Assembly: GCA_028583405.1 (NCBI GenBank)
Contig: CM053253.1
Coordinates: 4,753,708 to 4,817,707, forward strand
Reading direction: 5' to 3'
DNA: 64,000 nt
DNA from: Pogonophryne albipinna
Lineage: Eukaryota > Chordata > Actinopteri > Perciformes > Artedidraconidae
Below are positions 1 through 9,761 of this stretch, in pieces (the stretch's first letter is position 1; every line of letters begins with the position of its first letter). The translations under genes were made by a program, and so were the position numbers. The notes beneath the pieces are model-generated. The model was not told the origin of the DNA. It saw only the letters and a list, made by a program, of their open reading frames with translations, and searched no databases.

Positions 1-1605
1 ATCTCTTCACAGGTATTTTTCCACAGGCCCTGAAAACTGCAGTCATTAAACCGCTCTTAAAAAAGAATAATCTAGATGCTTCAGTAATGAACAATTACAG
101 GCCCATATCAAACCTCCCATTTCTAGGTAAAATCATTGAAAAAGTTGTTTTTCAACAGTTGAGTAATTTTTGCATTTAAATAACTGTTTGGATGTGTTCC
201 AGTCAGGCTTTCGTCCAAACCACAGCACTGAGACTGCTCTTGTAAAGGTCTTTAATGACATCCACTTAAACACAGACAGTGGCAGAACTTCAGTGTTAGT
301 ATTATTAGATCTCAGTGCTGCGTTTGACACTGTTGACCACAACATATTACTAGACCGACTGGAAAACTGGGTGGGACTTTCGGAAACAGTTCTAAATTGG
401 TTTGAATCCTACTTAAAGGACAGAAACAACTTTGTTTCTATAGGTAAATACACATCTGAGTTGACAAATATGACATGTGGGGTACCTCAAGGCTCCATCT
501 TGGGGCCTCTTCTCTTTAACGTCTACATGCTACCACTGGCTCAGATAATGAAGAACAACAAAATAAGTTACCATAGCTATGCGGATGACACACAAATTTA
601 TGTAACAATTTCACCAGGAGACTATGCTCCAATTCAAACACTGAGTAAGTGCATTGAACAAATCAATGACTGGATGTGTCAGAACTTTCTCCAATTAAAC
701 AAAGATAAAACTGAGGTAATGGTTTTTGGAGCCAAGGCAGAACGTATAAAAGTTAGCGCTGAGCTTCAGTCTGCAATGTTCAAAACAACAGATAAAGCCA
801 GAAATCTAGGTGTAGTCATGGACTCTGACCTGAGTTTCAACAGTCATATTAAAACAGTTACTAAATCAGCCTACTATCACCTAAAGAATATATCTAGGGT
901 TAAAAGACTAATGTCACAGCAGGATTTGGAAAAACTTGTCCATGCTTTTATCTTCAGTAGACTCGACTACTGTAATGGTGTCTTCACAGGTCTCACTAAA
1001 AAATCTATTAGAAAGCTGCAGCTGATTCAGAACGCCGCTGCTCGAGTCCTCACTAACACTAAGAAAGTGGATCACATCACTCCTGTTCTGAAGTCTTTAC
1101 ACTGGCTTCCTGTGTGTCAAAGAATAGATTTCAAAATACTGCTGCTGGTTTATAAAGCACTGAATGGTTTAGGCCCAAAATACATTTCTGACCTCCTGCT
1201 AAATTATGAACCATCCAGATCTCTCAGGTCTTCAGGGACTGGTCAGCTTTCTGTCCCCAGAGTCAGAACTAAACATGGAGAAGCAGCGTTTAGTTATTAT
1301 GCTCCAAATATCTGGAACAAACTCCCAGAAACCTGCAGGTCCGCTGCAACTCTGACTACTTTTAAATCCAGGCTGAAGACTTTTCTTTTTGTCGCTGCTT
1401 TTAATTGAACTATTCACATCTTAGACTGCACTGTAACTTTTATCCATGTATTTTTTTCTTTTAATGTTTTTTATTCGCTTTTCTTTTTAATGACTGTTTT
1501 AAATGCCTTTTCTTAATGTCTTTCGTTTTTTGTAAAGCACTTTGAATTGCCCTGTGTTGAAAAGTGCTATATAAATAAACTTGCCTTGCCTTGCCTTGCC
1601 TTCTT
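1..1605 (+). mobile_element. LINE, L2/Maui-like non-LTR retrotransposon, truncated at the window edge
   Basis: The element runs from the window edge through a reverse transcriptase (RT) ORF, a 3' UTR and a tail of TTGCC/CCTTG pentamers at about 1586-1605. The 3' UTR carries the motif GTAAAGCACTTTGAATTGCC followed by GTGCTATATAAATAAA, as expected for L2-clade fish LINEs. Just past the tail lies a partial TTAA-type MITE, so this LINE probably inserted into it. Parts of the same family occur at 24493-24571, 26598-27199 (both minus) and 36468-36734 (plus). The 5' end is outside the window. Confidence 0.93.
2..1408 (+). pseudogene. L2 LINE ORF2, reverse transcriptase C-terminal part, one frameshift
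   Basis: This is the 3' part of the LINE endonuclease/RT polyprotein, which reverse-transcribes the element RNA at a nicked target. From about base 2 one frame reads the RT motif NYRPISNLPFLGKIIEK. A frameshift near 163-172 moves the reading to the long frame that ends at 1408. In that frame are SGFRPNHSTETALV, LDLSAAFDTVDHN (motif A Asp), GVPQGSILGPLLFNVY (motif B) and YADDTQIY (motif C, the catalytic Asp pair), then the conserved thumb/C-terminal segment with LIQNAAARVL and HWLPVCQRI. The endonuclease lies outside the window. The frameshift makes this copy probably inactive. Confidence 0.9.
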
Positions 1606-1608
1606 TGT

Positions 1609-1920
1609 TATTTATTGAGCTTTAAAACAAATGAATAACGACTCTATATAATCATATAAGAATAAAACACGGAGGACGGAGATCTCTTTTCCTCCCCCTC
1701 TTCTGACAGCCCAGCAGCTGATCTCAGAGCACGCTCTCCTCTCCTGCAGGGGGGCGTGATCAGCTACGTCACAGAATCAGCCCTTGCAAAAACAGGGCTG
1801 GAAAGAGCAAATAGAGCGAAATGAGGCATGGCTAAAATGCAATCTGTTTGGTATTTTGAAAAAAAAACGATATTTAACCCCACAATATATTGTTCAAATA
1901 TAGCATGATAGGTCACCTTC
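1609..1920 (-). mobile_element. Truncated TTAA-type MITE, same family as 34230-35223
   Basis: This stretch is the reverse complement of the left part of the element at 34230. Both share the ATATAGCATGATAGGT end, the AGAGATCTC block and the sequence around GAGTCGTTATTCATTTG. Only one terminus remains, and it is decayed (AGGTCACCTT instead of AGGTCCCCTT). The other side abuts the L2 tail. Confidence 0.7.
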
Positions 1921-1990
1921 AAGCTAGCTCCAGACTGATTCTGATAGCCGTGTTCTGTTAAAAAATAAATAAATAAAATTAACATTAGGG

Positions 1991-2503
1991 CAGTGGTGGG
2001 AATTAACTAAGTACATTAACTCAAGTACTGTAAACAATTTTGAGATACTTTGAGATATTTCCATTTTCTAATACTTTTTACTCCACTACAATTTAGAGGT
2101 AAATGGTGTACTTTTACTCCACTACATCTATTTATTCTCTTGGTTTACTTTGCACATTTTGATAAATAATGTGAAATATAATCAACACTTAAATCAGACT
2201 TTAGTTACACCTGGAGTAAATTCACAAGCTACCCTGCAGCATGCGGAATAACACAAACTAGCTGCACCTTTACCAACTTTGATAACACTTTAATGATCAA
2301 TAATTATAATCAAAACATATATTATTCTGGAATCGGTGAATTTACATATTTAATAATTATATTCGTGGTACTTTAAGTATTGATGCTAATCATGTTACTT
2401 TTACTTTAGTAACCTTTTGAATACAGGACTTTTACTTGTAACAGAGTATTCCTACACTGTTACTTCTACTTTTACTTAAGTACAAGACCTGAGTACTTCT
2501 TCC
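1991..2503 (+). mobile_element. hAT-like MITE (CAGTGGTGG end; ACTTTTACTCCACTACA family)
   Basis: It begins CAGTGGTGGGAATTAACTAA and ends with an inverted, decayed counterpart near CTGAGTACTTCTTCC. The interior has the AAGTACTGT and TTTTACTCCACTACA motifs typical of an abundant fish non-autonomous element. Relatives lie at about 17490-18782 (interrupted) and 40540-40800. The 3' terminal inverted repeat is incomplete and I did not find a target duplication. Confidence 0.65.
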
Positions 2504-2991
2504 TTCTTTCGGGGAACAATGTGATGAAACTACGGATATAGTTTTGAGTAATATTTGTTTTTCTACTGTTGACTCAACAACATATTCATGAGCAAGTGAG
2601 CGTTGTAATGATGATATGATGCAGTACTCTACTACTTATATAAAATTGGCTGCACCTTGACACACTACAACATTAAAATGCTCCTAACTGTATTTGTTAG
2701 ACATAAAAACAGAATATACTATTGTATAATAAAACAACACCGTGAAATTGAGAGATGAGATTGGTGCATGATAACTTTTACTAGAACTGAAAGTACATTT
2801 TGCTGATAATTACTAACATTTTGAATTCAGTACTTTCCATGGAGTATTTTTAGACCATAGTGTTTCTGCGTTGGGGAGGAGAGTAGAGCTGTGTTGTGTT
2901 TGGAGGAGGGACTTCATCATTTAAATAAGTTACAAGTTCCTGGTTAGCCAGTAAAGAAAGACAGTCAGTGGTAAACCATCAGAGTCTCAGC
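2504..2991. other. Upstream region of the immunoglobulin-receptor gene
   Basis: There is no ORF or recognisable repeat here. An AT-rich TTTAAATA stretch at 2920-2927 lies 65-72 bp before the first ATG and could act as a TATA-like element. This is inference only. Confidence 0.3.
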
Positions 2992-3034
2992 ATGGAAGTC
3001 TCTCACACTTTGATCTGCTTCTTCCTCCTCTTCT
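2992..3034 (+). CDS. Exon 1: signal peptide of the CLM-like receptor
   Basis: The ATG at 2992 opens MEVSHTLICFFLLF, a short hydrophobic leader. The exon ends in phase 1 at a GTGAGT donor (3035). The 43-base size and the split after one base of a codon match the usual first exon of Ig-superfamily receptors. Confidence 0.75.
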
Positions 3035-5570
3035 GTGAGTACTTCACTTTATTTTCATGTTAGTAATTTTTATGTTTCTGTTATTCTTGAGTTAATGCAA
3101 GGCTCCAGCAGTACGAGTTATTCACATATTCCAAAATTAGGCTTTTTAATAGCTTTGCAACCAATGACATATGTTTCACTTCCTCAAACTAACACATCAT
3201 CATTAAACTCAGTTATTATCTGCTCACTGAATTAGTAACATTTAGTCATTACTTTCTGTGAAATAATGAATATGATTGTTTTCATAATCATTTAATCTGC
3301 AAATAATTTTCTTGATTCATTTATTAATCTTTTGATTTGTATTCTGCCGCTAATGTTAATTTTGACTTTTTATTATATTTGTATCTTATTGTATCTTTTA
3401 AACATTTATAACTCGCGTACGGCTTGACACTGCTGCTGGAACAAAAATGATTTCCCAATTTGGGATAAATAAAGTTTATATCTATCGAAGTGTTTTGTCC
3501 AAAAACGTCATAAATAAAAAAAGGTGGTGCTGACATAAAACACTTTTTAGGTTATGTACTTTAAGGATTTGCGTTAATGTAAAGCTTAAAGTAAGAGATG
3601 GAGACTTCATGTAGTCTCTGTGTCTAAAGAAGGATAAAGGTCTCAGACCAAACGGTCACATTAACCTGCAGTGATGGTGATCTTCAGTCACAGGCTGTGG
3701 TTTAACTCTGAGGATCTGTGTTCATGTGAAACAGGAAGTGTTGTGATCAAACTGCAGCATCTTACAGGAAGTACTGCCCACTACTAATGATGGTTCATCT
3801 TTTGTTCAGCTCTGCAGGATGGAAGCACCGGTCTCGTCAGTGCCCAAGTCTCTTTCTATTCAGTAATTGAAGGAGAAAATGTCAGAGTTAAATGCTCCTT
3901 TCCTTCTTATGGAATCAGGAAGTTCTTCTGTAAGGAAACATGTGAACGAAAAGACATTCTCTTTGAAACAATTGATGCCCCAGCTCAGAGAGGCAGATAC
4001 AGGATTGATTATAAAGATGGAGGTTTTTTTGTCACCATCTCTCAGCTGACCAAGTCTGACTCAGGACGGTACTGGTGTGGTGCGGGATCATCTTTGACAC
4101 GGAATTCATACAAGGATATTGAAATCATGGTTGTTGATGGTGAGTTTCTACTAAAAACTGAATCTTCTTCCTTGTCTTAATAATAGTTTTACCTTTTCAC
4201 CTTTACCTCATCTAAATCCTACATGTCTTCTGAAAGTAACTCATAAACCGAAACTGACACAAGTGTTTTTTAATATTATTGTTTAGAATATTATTGATGA
4301 AGAATTTAATTCCGGGGGCACGAGCATATTGATCTGTTGTCTCTGTTCTTATCTGAATGCAGTAGATCATATGGCCGCTCTGTGTTCTGCTAAAAGGTAA
4401 GACAATTAGTAATAGATTAATTAATTAATAGAGATCAATAGAAAATAACAACTGAACTGGTGGTTTGTGGCTGCGGTCGGGCTTTAAAGGAATACTTTAA
4501 CCCCCAAATTACCATTTTTAGATCATCTTGAATTTGATAACTTTTCCTAGCGTGACTCCACGGTGAACAAAGAATCCCAAAATGTAGAAGTCTTAAAGAA
4601 TGTTAAATTAATTCAGGGCCTCGTTTTACAACAGCAGAAATATATTAAAAACATCCGTTAACTAACTCGAACACAACTAATGCTGTTTAGTCCTAAGGTC
4701 ATTTACTGTATGCTCAGTACTTCCCTAAAACATGCATTCTGCTTAAACCTCACCGTTTAAAACACTTCTGCAGAAAGAGACCAGCTCCTCTTTTCTCAAG
4801 AACAGTTAATGCAGACGTGTTTAGATAAGTAATGTTTTAGGGACGTTATGAGCAAATGAATTCAAGGTAACTCAGGGTAAGTCATAATATCAAATGATCA
4901 GTTCAAGGGTAAAGAAATCCTTTAAAAAAAAATTCAACAGATCATCTTCCTAAAGTTCACATATTTTTATCAGTTAAGCTCAATCAGGCACTATTTATAA
5001 CAAAAAATACAAAGCCTGCGATTTTATTAAAGCATTCAAATCTAATATAAATCCAAAGTATAATGAAACCAAATCAAACTGAAATAAAATAATAAAGAAT
5101 TTCAAAAAGCTGTTTCATTAAATCGTCACACCTCAACCCTCAGTGACTGGATCACGTCTGAAAATATACAAAGTTTAAAATATTGAAACTACAATTTGTA
5201 AACTACACATAGTAACTATTGATTGGTTTTGTTTTTCAACAGCAAAACTTGTTGGTGGTCCTTCTGCAGAAAAAACAATCGATGCTAGAACTGGGGGAAA
5301 TATTGTAGTTCATGCTCCTTTACTCGCTCTGGGACCAAGAAGTTCTTCTGCAAGGAGGAATGTGAAAGAGACATTCTTGTTGGACCGACTTACAATTATT
5401 TGAAAAACCGCAGATACAGCATCAGATATCTTGAAGCATCTACAAAAAAGGATTTGTGTTTGTGAGCATCGACCAGCTGACCCAGTCTGACTCAGGATGG
5501 TACAGGTGTGGTCTGGACAGACCTGACTCTAAAGATCGATACCAGAGGTTTAGAATCATCGTCACTGATG
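2992..5570 (+). CDS. CD300/CMRF35-like (CLM, pIgR-like) immunoglobulin receptor, 3' part lost in gap
   Basis: Three exons are recognisable: 2992-3034, 3810-4139 and 5243-5570. They encode a signal peptide and two V-type Ig domains, joined at GT-AG boundaries in phase 1. Domain 1 has the VKCSF and YWCG cysteines of the Ig fold plus the extra FFCKETC cysteine pair typical of CD300/pIgR-type domains, and the motif SQLTKSDSGRYWCG. Fish members are membrane receptors of myeloid or mucosal cells; a stalk, membrane segment and cytoplasmic tail would be expected in the N gap that starts 18 bp after exon 3. Exon 3 carries two single-base frameshifts, so the locus is either a pseudogene or mis-assembled. 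It could equally be called a polymeric-Ig-receptor-like gene; the family is clear, the orthologue is not. Confidence 0.8.
3810..4139 (+). CDS. Exon 2: first V-type Ig domain
   Basis: The acceptor is TTTGTTCAG before 3810 and the donor is GTGAGT at 4140. The reading frame is open throughout. It contains VRVKCSF (first canonical Cys), FFCKETC (extra Cys pair), RYRIDYKDGGFFVTISQLT and SDSGRYWCG (second canonical Cys), ending in IEIMVVD. The length, about 110 codons, is normal for one V-type domain. Confidence 0.82.
4140..5242. other. Intron of the CLM-like gene, containing a MITE
   Basis: This is an AT-rich intron between exons 2 and 3. Apart from the TTAA-flanked element at 4484-4925 I see no coding or RNA feature. 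Confidence 0.6.
4484..4925. mobile_element. TTAA-flanked MITE (piggyBac-like)
   Basis: It is bounded by TTAA at 4484-4487 and 4922-4925. The ends are imperfect inverted repeats: AAGGAATACTTTAACCC on the left against GGGTAAAGAAATCCTT on the right. There is no ORF. The TTAA duplication suggests mobilisation by a piggyBac-type transposase; the assignment rests on termini only. Confidence 0.6.
5243..5570 (+). pseudogene. Exon 3: second V-type Ig domain, two frameshifts
   Basis: The acceptor is TTTTTCAACAG and the donor is GTGAGT at 5571. The domain is recognisable by KKFFCKEECERD, RRYSIRYLEASTKK, SIDQLTQSDSGWYRCG and RFRIIVTD, but these lie in three reading phases. One base appears to be missing near 5310-5313, where the first canonical Cys should be, and another near 5443-5448 in an A run. 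Both are single-base events, one in a homopolymer, so assembly error is as likely as true loss. Confidence 0.75.
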
Positions 5571-5588
5571 GTGAGTTTCTGCTTGATA

Positions 5589-6588
5589 NNNNNNNNNNNN
5601 NNNNNNNNNNNNNNNNNNNNNNNNNNNNNNNNNNNNNNNNNNNNNNNNNNNNNNNNNNNNNNNNNNNNNNNNNNNNNNNNNNNNNNNNNNNNNNNNNNNN
5701 NNNNNNNNNNNNNNNNNNNNNNNNNNNNNNNNNNNNNNNNNNNNNNNNNNNNNNNNNNNNNNNNNNNNNNNNNNNNNNNNNNNNNNNNNNNNNNNNNNNN
5801 NNNNNNNNNNNNNNNNNNNNNNNNNNNNNNNNNNNNNNNNNNNNNNNNNNNNNNNNNNNNNNNNNNNNNNNNNNNNNNNNNNNNNNNNNNNNNNNNNNNN
5901 NNNNNNNNNNNNNNNNNNNNNNNNNNNNNNNNNNNNNNNNNNNNNNNNNNNNNNNNNNNNNNNNNNNNNNNNNNNNNNNNNNNNNNNNNNNNNNNNNNNN
6001 NNNNNNNNNNNNNNNNNNNNNNNNNNNNNNNNNNNNNNNNNNNNNNNNNNNNNNNNNNNNNNNNNNNNNNNNNNNNNNNNNNNNNNNNNNNNNNNNNNNN
6101 NNNNNNNNNNNNNNNNNNNNNNNNNNNNNNNNNNNNNNNNNNNNNNNNNNNNNNNNNNNNNNNNNNNNNNNNNNNNNNNNNNNNNNNNNNNNNNNNNNNN
6201 NNNNNNNNNNNNNNNNNNNNNNNNNNNNNNNNNNNNNNNNNNNNNNNNNNNNNNNNNNNNNNNNNNNNNNNNNNNNNNNNNNNNNNNNNNNNNNNNNNNN
6301 NNNNNNNNNNNNNNNNNNNNNNNNNNNNNNNNNNNNNNNNNNNNNNNNNNNNNNNNNNNNNNNNNNNNNNNNNNNNNNNNNNNNNNNNNNNNNNNNNNNN
6401 NNNNNNNNNNNNNNNNNNNNNNNNNNNNNNNNNNNNNNNNNNNNNNNNNNNNNNNNNNNNNNNNNNNNNNNNNNNNNNNNNNNNNNNNNNNNNNNNNNNN
6501 NNNNNNNNNNNNNNNNNNNNNNNNNNNNNNNNNNNNNNNNNNNNNNNNNNNNNNNNNNNNNNNNNNNNNNNNNNNNNNNNNNNNNNNN
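5589..6588. other. Assembly gap, 1,000 N
   Basis: Exactly 1,000 undetermined bases lie between the CLM-like gene and the tRNA array. The round size suggests a placeholder, so the true distance and even the adjacency are unknown. Confidence 0.99.
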
Positions 6589-6713
6589 AAATCTGGGTAA
6601 CCCCGTTGTAAGTGTCCTTGCCTTTAAAATGCCAGTTAAAATCTGGGTGCCCCCCTTTGTAAGTGTACTTTCCTTCAGAATGGTATGTTTGCAATACTGT
6701 GAGAACTACAGTG

Positions 6714-6782
6714 GCCGTGATCGTATAGTGGTTAGTACTCTGCGTTGTGCCGCAGCAACCCCGGTTCGAATCCAGGGTCGCA
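6714..6782 (+). pseudogene. tRNA-His (GTG), broken copy 1
   Basis: The 5' half is normal, but one G is missing in the anticodon arm (TTGTGCCGCAG) and several bases of the 3' acceptor strand are lost (GGGTCGCAG instead of GGGTCACGGCAG). It cannot form a complete acceptor stem as written. Confidence 0.75.
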
Positions 6783-6877
6783 GTTGCAGTCTGCTTTTAT
6801 GTTTTTGCTTCAACCTACCTACTGCATTTTTAGTTCATTTTCTACAGTTTAAAAGCTGCTACGAAAGCAAAAACAAA

Positions 6878-6951
6878 GGGTTAGTGTGCGCAATGGATAA
6901 CGCGTCCTGACTACAGATCAGAAGATCCAGGTTCGACTCCTGTCTAGCTCA
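6878..6951 (+). pseudogene. tRNA-Arg-like, broken copy with ACA anticodon
   Basis: The Arg body carries CTACAGA in the anticodon loop (ACA instead of ACG). Several indels (GTGTGCGC, GCGTCCTGA, AGATCCAG) and an altered 3' acceptor strand make it non-functional as written. Confidence 0.7.
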
Positions 6952-7265
6952 TCCCGCTTTAGTAAATCAATTGTTCCTCATTTCCTAATGTACTTCTCAA
7001 AAAACTGTCCGTCAAAGTACACCTGGAATGAGGGATCGACATGGGTCAATGGGCTTTCACATTTCCAACAGTACTTCTCAACAAACAGTCCATCAAAGTC
7101 AGTGAACATTTGAATGAGGAACAACACTATTATGGCCCTTCAACATGAAACCAAGCGAATGTGAAATATTTCGTTTTTAGCCTACGTGGGCTTTTGACTT
7201 CTGGTCATTTGAGCTTTACAGTAATTCCAAGCTATAAGTATGTGTCTGAACTCTGTCAGTCCATA

Positions 7266-7336
7266 GGGGGTATAGCTCAGTGGTAGAGCATTTGATGCAG
7301 ATCAAGAGGTCCCCAGTTCAAATCTGGGTGCCCCCT
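7266..7336 (+). tRNA. tRNA-Cys (GCA), one base missing
   Basis: It is 71 nt instead of 72. A C is missing just before the anticodon (TTGATGCAG), which would shorten the anticodon loop or stem. The rest matches the array consensus. Confidence 0.7.
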
Positions 7337-7392
7337 TTGTAAGTGTACTTTCCTTCAGAATGGTATGTTTGCAATACTGTGAGACTACAGTG

Positions 7393-7465
7393 GCCGTGAT
7401 CGTATAGTGGTTAGTACTCTGCGTTTGTGGCCGCAGCAACCCCGGTTCGAATCCGGGTCACGGCA
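7393..7465 (+). tRNA. tRNA-His (GTG), one base inserted
   Basis: It is 73 nt. An extra T lies in the anticodon loop (GCGTTTGTGG). Acceptor and T arms are intact. Confidence 0.72.
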
Positions 7466-7563
7466 GCAGTTGCAGTCTGCTTTTATGTTTTGCTTCAACC
7501 TACCTACTGCATTTTTAGTTCATTTTCTACAGTTTAAAAGCTGCTACGAAAGCAAAAAACAAA

Positions 7564-7636
7564 GGGTTAGTGGCGCAATGGATAACGAGTCTGACTACGG
7601 ATCAGAAGATTCCAGGTTCGACTCCTGGCTAGCTCG
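7564..7636 (+). tRNA. tRNA-Arg (ACG)
   Basis: Full length, 73 nt. One substitution at the D/anticodon arm border (AACGAGT instead of AACGCGT). The anticodon loop is CTACGGA and the T arm is intact. Confidence 0.85.
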
Positions 7637-7956
7637 TTCCACTTTAGTAAATCAATTGTTCCTCATTTCCTAATGTACTTCTCAAAAAACTGTCCAGTCA
7701 AAGTACACCTGGAATGAGGGATGAATAATGATGGGTCAATGGGCTTTCAACATTTCCAACAGTACTTCTCAACAAACAGTCCATCAAAGTCAGTGAACAT
7801 TTGAAATGAGGAACAACACTATTATGGCCCTTCAACATGAAACCAAGCGAATGTGAAATATTTCGTTTTTAGCCTACGTGGGCTTTGACTTCTGGTCATT
7901 TGAGCTTTACAGTAATTCCCAGCCTATAAGTATGTGTCTGAACTCTGTCAGTCATA

Positions 7957-8027
7957 GGGGTATAGCTCAGTGGTAGAGCATTTGACTGCAGATCAAGAGG
8001 TCCCCAGTTCAAATCTGGGTGCCCCCT
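7957..8027 (+). tRNA. tRNA-Cys (GCA), acceptor one G short
   Basis: It starts GGGGTATAG with four Gs instead of five, shortening the 5' acceptor strand. The rest is consensus. Confidence 0.72.
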
Positions 8028-8084
8028 TTGTAAGTGTACTTTCCTTCAGAATGGTATGTTTGCAATACTGTGAGAACTACAGTG

Positions 8085-8155
8085 GCCGTGATCATATAGT
8101 GGTGAGTACTCTGCGTTGTGGCCGCAGCAACCCGGTTCGAATCCGGGTCACGGCA
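8085..8155 (+). tRNA. tRNA-His (GTG), variant
   Basis: It is 71 nt, with substitutions in the A-box/D arm (ATCATATAGTGGTGAG) and one C missing before the T stem (CAACCCGG). Confidence 0.65.
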
Positions 8156-8254
8156 GCAGTTGCAGTCTGCTTTTATGTTTTTGCTTCAACCTACCTACTG
8201 CATTTTTAGTTCATTTTCTACAGTTTAAAAGCTGCTACGAAAGCAAAAAACAAA

Positions 8255-8328
8255 GGGTTAGTGGTCGCAATGGATAAAGCGTCTGACTACGGATCAGAAG
8301 ATTCCAGGTTCGACTCCTGGCTAGCTCG
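8255..8328 (+). tRNA. tRNA-Arg (ACG), one base inserted
   Basis: It is 74 nt. An extra T in the D stem (GTGGTCGC) falls inside the A box. The AAAGCG subtype replaces AACGCG. Confidence 0.68.
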
Positions 8329-8643
8329 TCCCGCTTTAGTAAATCAATTGTTCCTCATTTCCTAATGTACTTCTCAAAAAACTGTCAGTCAAAGTACACC
8401 TGGAATGAGGGATCGACATGGGTCAATGGGCTTTCAACATTTCCAACAGTACTTCCAACAAACAGTCCATCAAAGTCAATGAACATTTGAAATGAGGAAC
8501 ACACTATTATGGCCCTTCAACATGAAACCAAGCAAATGTGAAATATTTCGTTTTTAGCCTACGTGGGCTTTTGACTTCTGGTCATTTGAGCTTTACAGTA
8601 ATGTCCAGCCTATCAGTATGTGTCTGAACTCTGTAAGTCATAC

Positions 8644-8715
8644 GGGGCTATACCTCAGTAGTAGAGCATTAGACTGCAGATCAAGACGTCCCCAGTTCAA
8701 ATCTGGGTAACCCCG
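8644..8715 (+). tRNA. tRNA-Cys-like (GCA) with altered acceptor stem
   Basis: The body is 72 nt with a GCA anticodon but reads GGGGCTATACC at the 5' end and GGGTAACCCCG at the 3' end. Bases 1-4 pair with the new CCCC, position 6 becomes a U-A pair, and the discriminator is G instead of U. A second normal Cys 3' tail (AAATCTGGGTGCCCCC) follows about 45 bp later, so this unit is a chimera or duplication. CysRS relies strongly on U73, so charging with Cys is doubtful. Confidence 0.6.
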
Positions 8716-8822
8716 TTGTAAATGTCCTTGCCTTTAAAATGCCAGTTAAAATCTGGGTGCCCCCCTTTGTAAGTGTACTTTCTTCAGAATGGTATGTTTG
8801 CAATACTGTGAGAACTACAGTG

Positions 8823-8895
8823 GCCGTGATCGTATAGTGGTTAGTACTCTGCGTTGTGGCCGCAGCAACCTCCGGTTCGAATCAGGGTCACGGCA
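8823..8895 (+). tRNA. tRNA-His (GTG), variant T arm
   Basis: It is 73 nt, with an extra base before the T stem (AACCTCCGG) and AATCAGGG in the T-arm 3' strand, which weakens the stem. Confidence 0.65.
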
Positions 8896-8993
8896 GCAGT
8901 TGCAGTCTGCTTTTATGTTTTGCTTCAACCTACCTACTGCATTTTTAGTTCATTTTCTACAGTTTAAAAGCTGCTACGAAAGCAAAAACAAAG

Positions 8994-9067
8994 GGGTTAG
9001 TGGCGCAATGGATAACGCATCTGACTACGGATCAGAAGATTCCAGGTTCGAACTCCTGGCTAGCTCG
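8994..9067 (+). tRNA. tRNA-Arg (ACG), one base inserted in T loop
   Basis: It is 74 nt. The T loop reads GGTTCGAACTCC with an extra A, which disrupts the B box spacing. AACGCAT in the D/anticodon border differs from consensus. Confidence 0.68.
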
Positions 9068-9388
9068 TTTCACTTTAGTAAATCAATTGTTCCTCATTTC
9101 CTAATGTACTTCTCAAAAAACTGTCCGTCAAAGTACACCTGGAATGAGGGAGTGACATAATGATGGGTCAATGGGCTTTCAACATTTCCAACAGTACTTC
9201 TCAACAAACAGTCCATCAAAGTCAGTGAACATTTGAAATGAGGAACAACACTATTATGGCCCTTCAACATGAAACCAAGCGAATGTGAAATATTTCGTTT
9301 TTAGCCTACGTGGGCTTTGACTTCTGGTCATTTGAGCTTTACAGTAATTCCCAGCCTATAAGTATGTGTCTGAACTCTGTCAGTCATA

Positions 9389-9460
9389 GGGGGTATAGCT
9401 CAGTGGTAGAGCATTTGACTGCAGATCAAGAGGTCCCCAGTTCAAATCTGGGTGCCCCCT
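9389..9460 (+). tRNA. tRNA-Cys (GCA)
   Basis: Full consensus, 72 nt, starting GGGGGTATAGC and ending GTGCCCCCT. The acceptor GGGGGTA pairs with TGCCCCC, leaving U73, the CysRS identity base. The anticodon loop CTGCAGA has GCA at 9421-9423, and the T arm holds GTTCAAATC. The TAGCTCAGTGG A box and the GGTTCAAATC-type B box are internal Pol III promoters. No run of four or more T follows before tRNA-His. Confidence 0.95.
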
Positions 9461-9517
9461 TTGTAAGTGTGCTTTCCTTCAGAATGGTATGTTTGCAATA
9501 CTGTGAGAACTACAGTG

Positions 9518-9589
9518 GCCGTGATCGTATAGTGGTTAGTACTCTGCGTTGTGGCCGCAGCAACCCCGGTTCGAATCCGGGTCACGGCA
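9518..9589 (+). tRNA. tRNA-His (GTG)
   Basis: Full consensus, 72 nt. The acceptor GCCGTGA pairs with TCACGGC, ending in A. The anticodon loop TTGTGGC carries GTG between CTGCG and CGCAG, and the T arm reads CCGGTTCGAATCCGG. The 5' G-1 of tRNA-His is added after transcription in eukaryotes and need not be encoded. A TTTT run (GCTTTTATG) lies about 15-20 bp downstream and is the likely Pol III terminator. Confidence 0.96.
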
Positions 9590-9687
9590 GAGTTGCAGTC
9601 TGCTTTTATGTTTTTGCTTCAACCTACCTACTGCATTTTTAGTTCATTTTCTACAGTTTAAAAGCTGCTACGAAAGCAAAAAACAAA

Positions 9688-9761
9688 GGGTTAGTGGCGC
9701 AATGGATAACAGCGTCTGACTACGGATCAGAAGATTCCAGGTTCGACTCCTGGCTAGCTCG
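9688..9761 (+). tRNA. tRNA-Arg (ACG), one base inserted
   Basis: It is 74 nt. The D arm 3' side reads ATAACAGCG with an extra A. The anticodon and T arms are consensus. Confidence 0.72.

Noticed and set aside
5456..6910. ORFs of 367-484 codons spanning the N run
   Set aside because: Almost all residues are undetermined; the frames are open only because N codons contain no stops.
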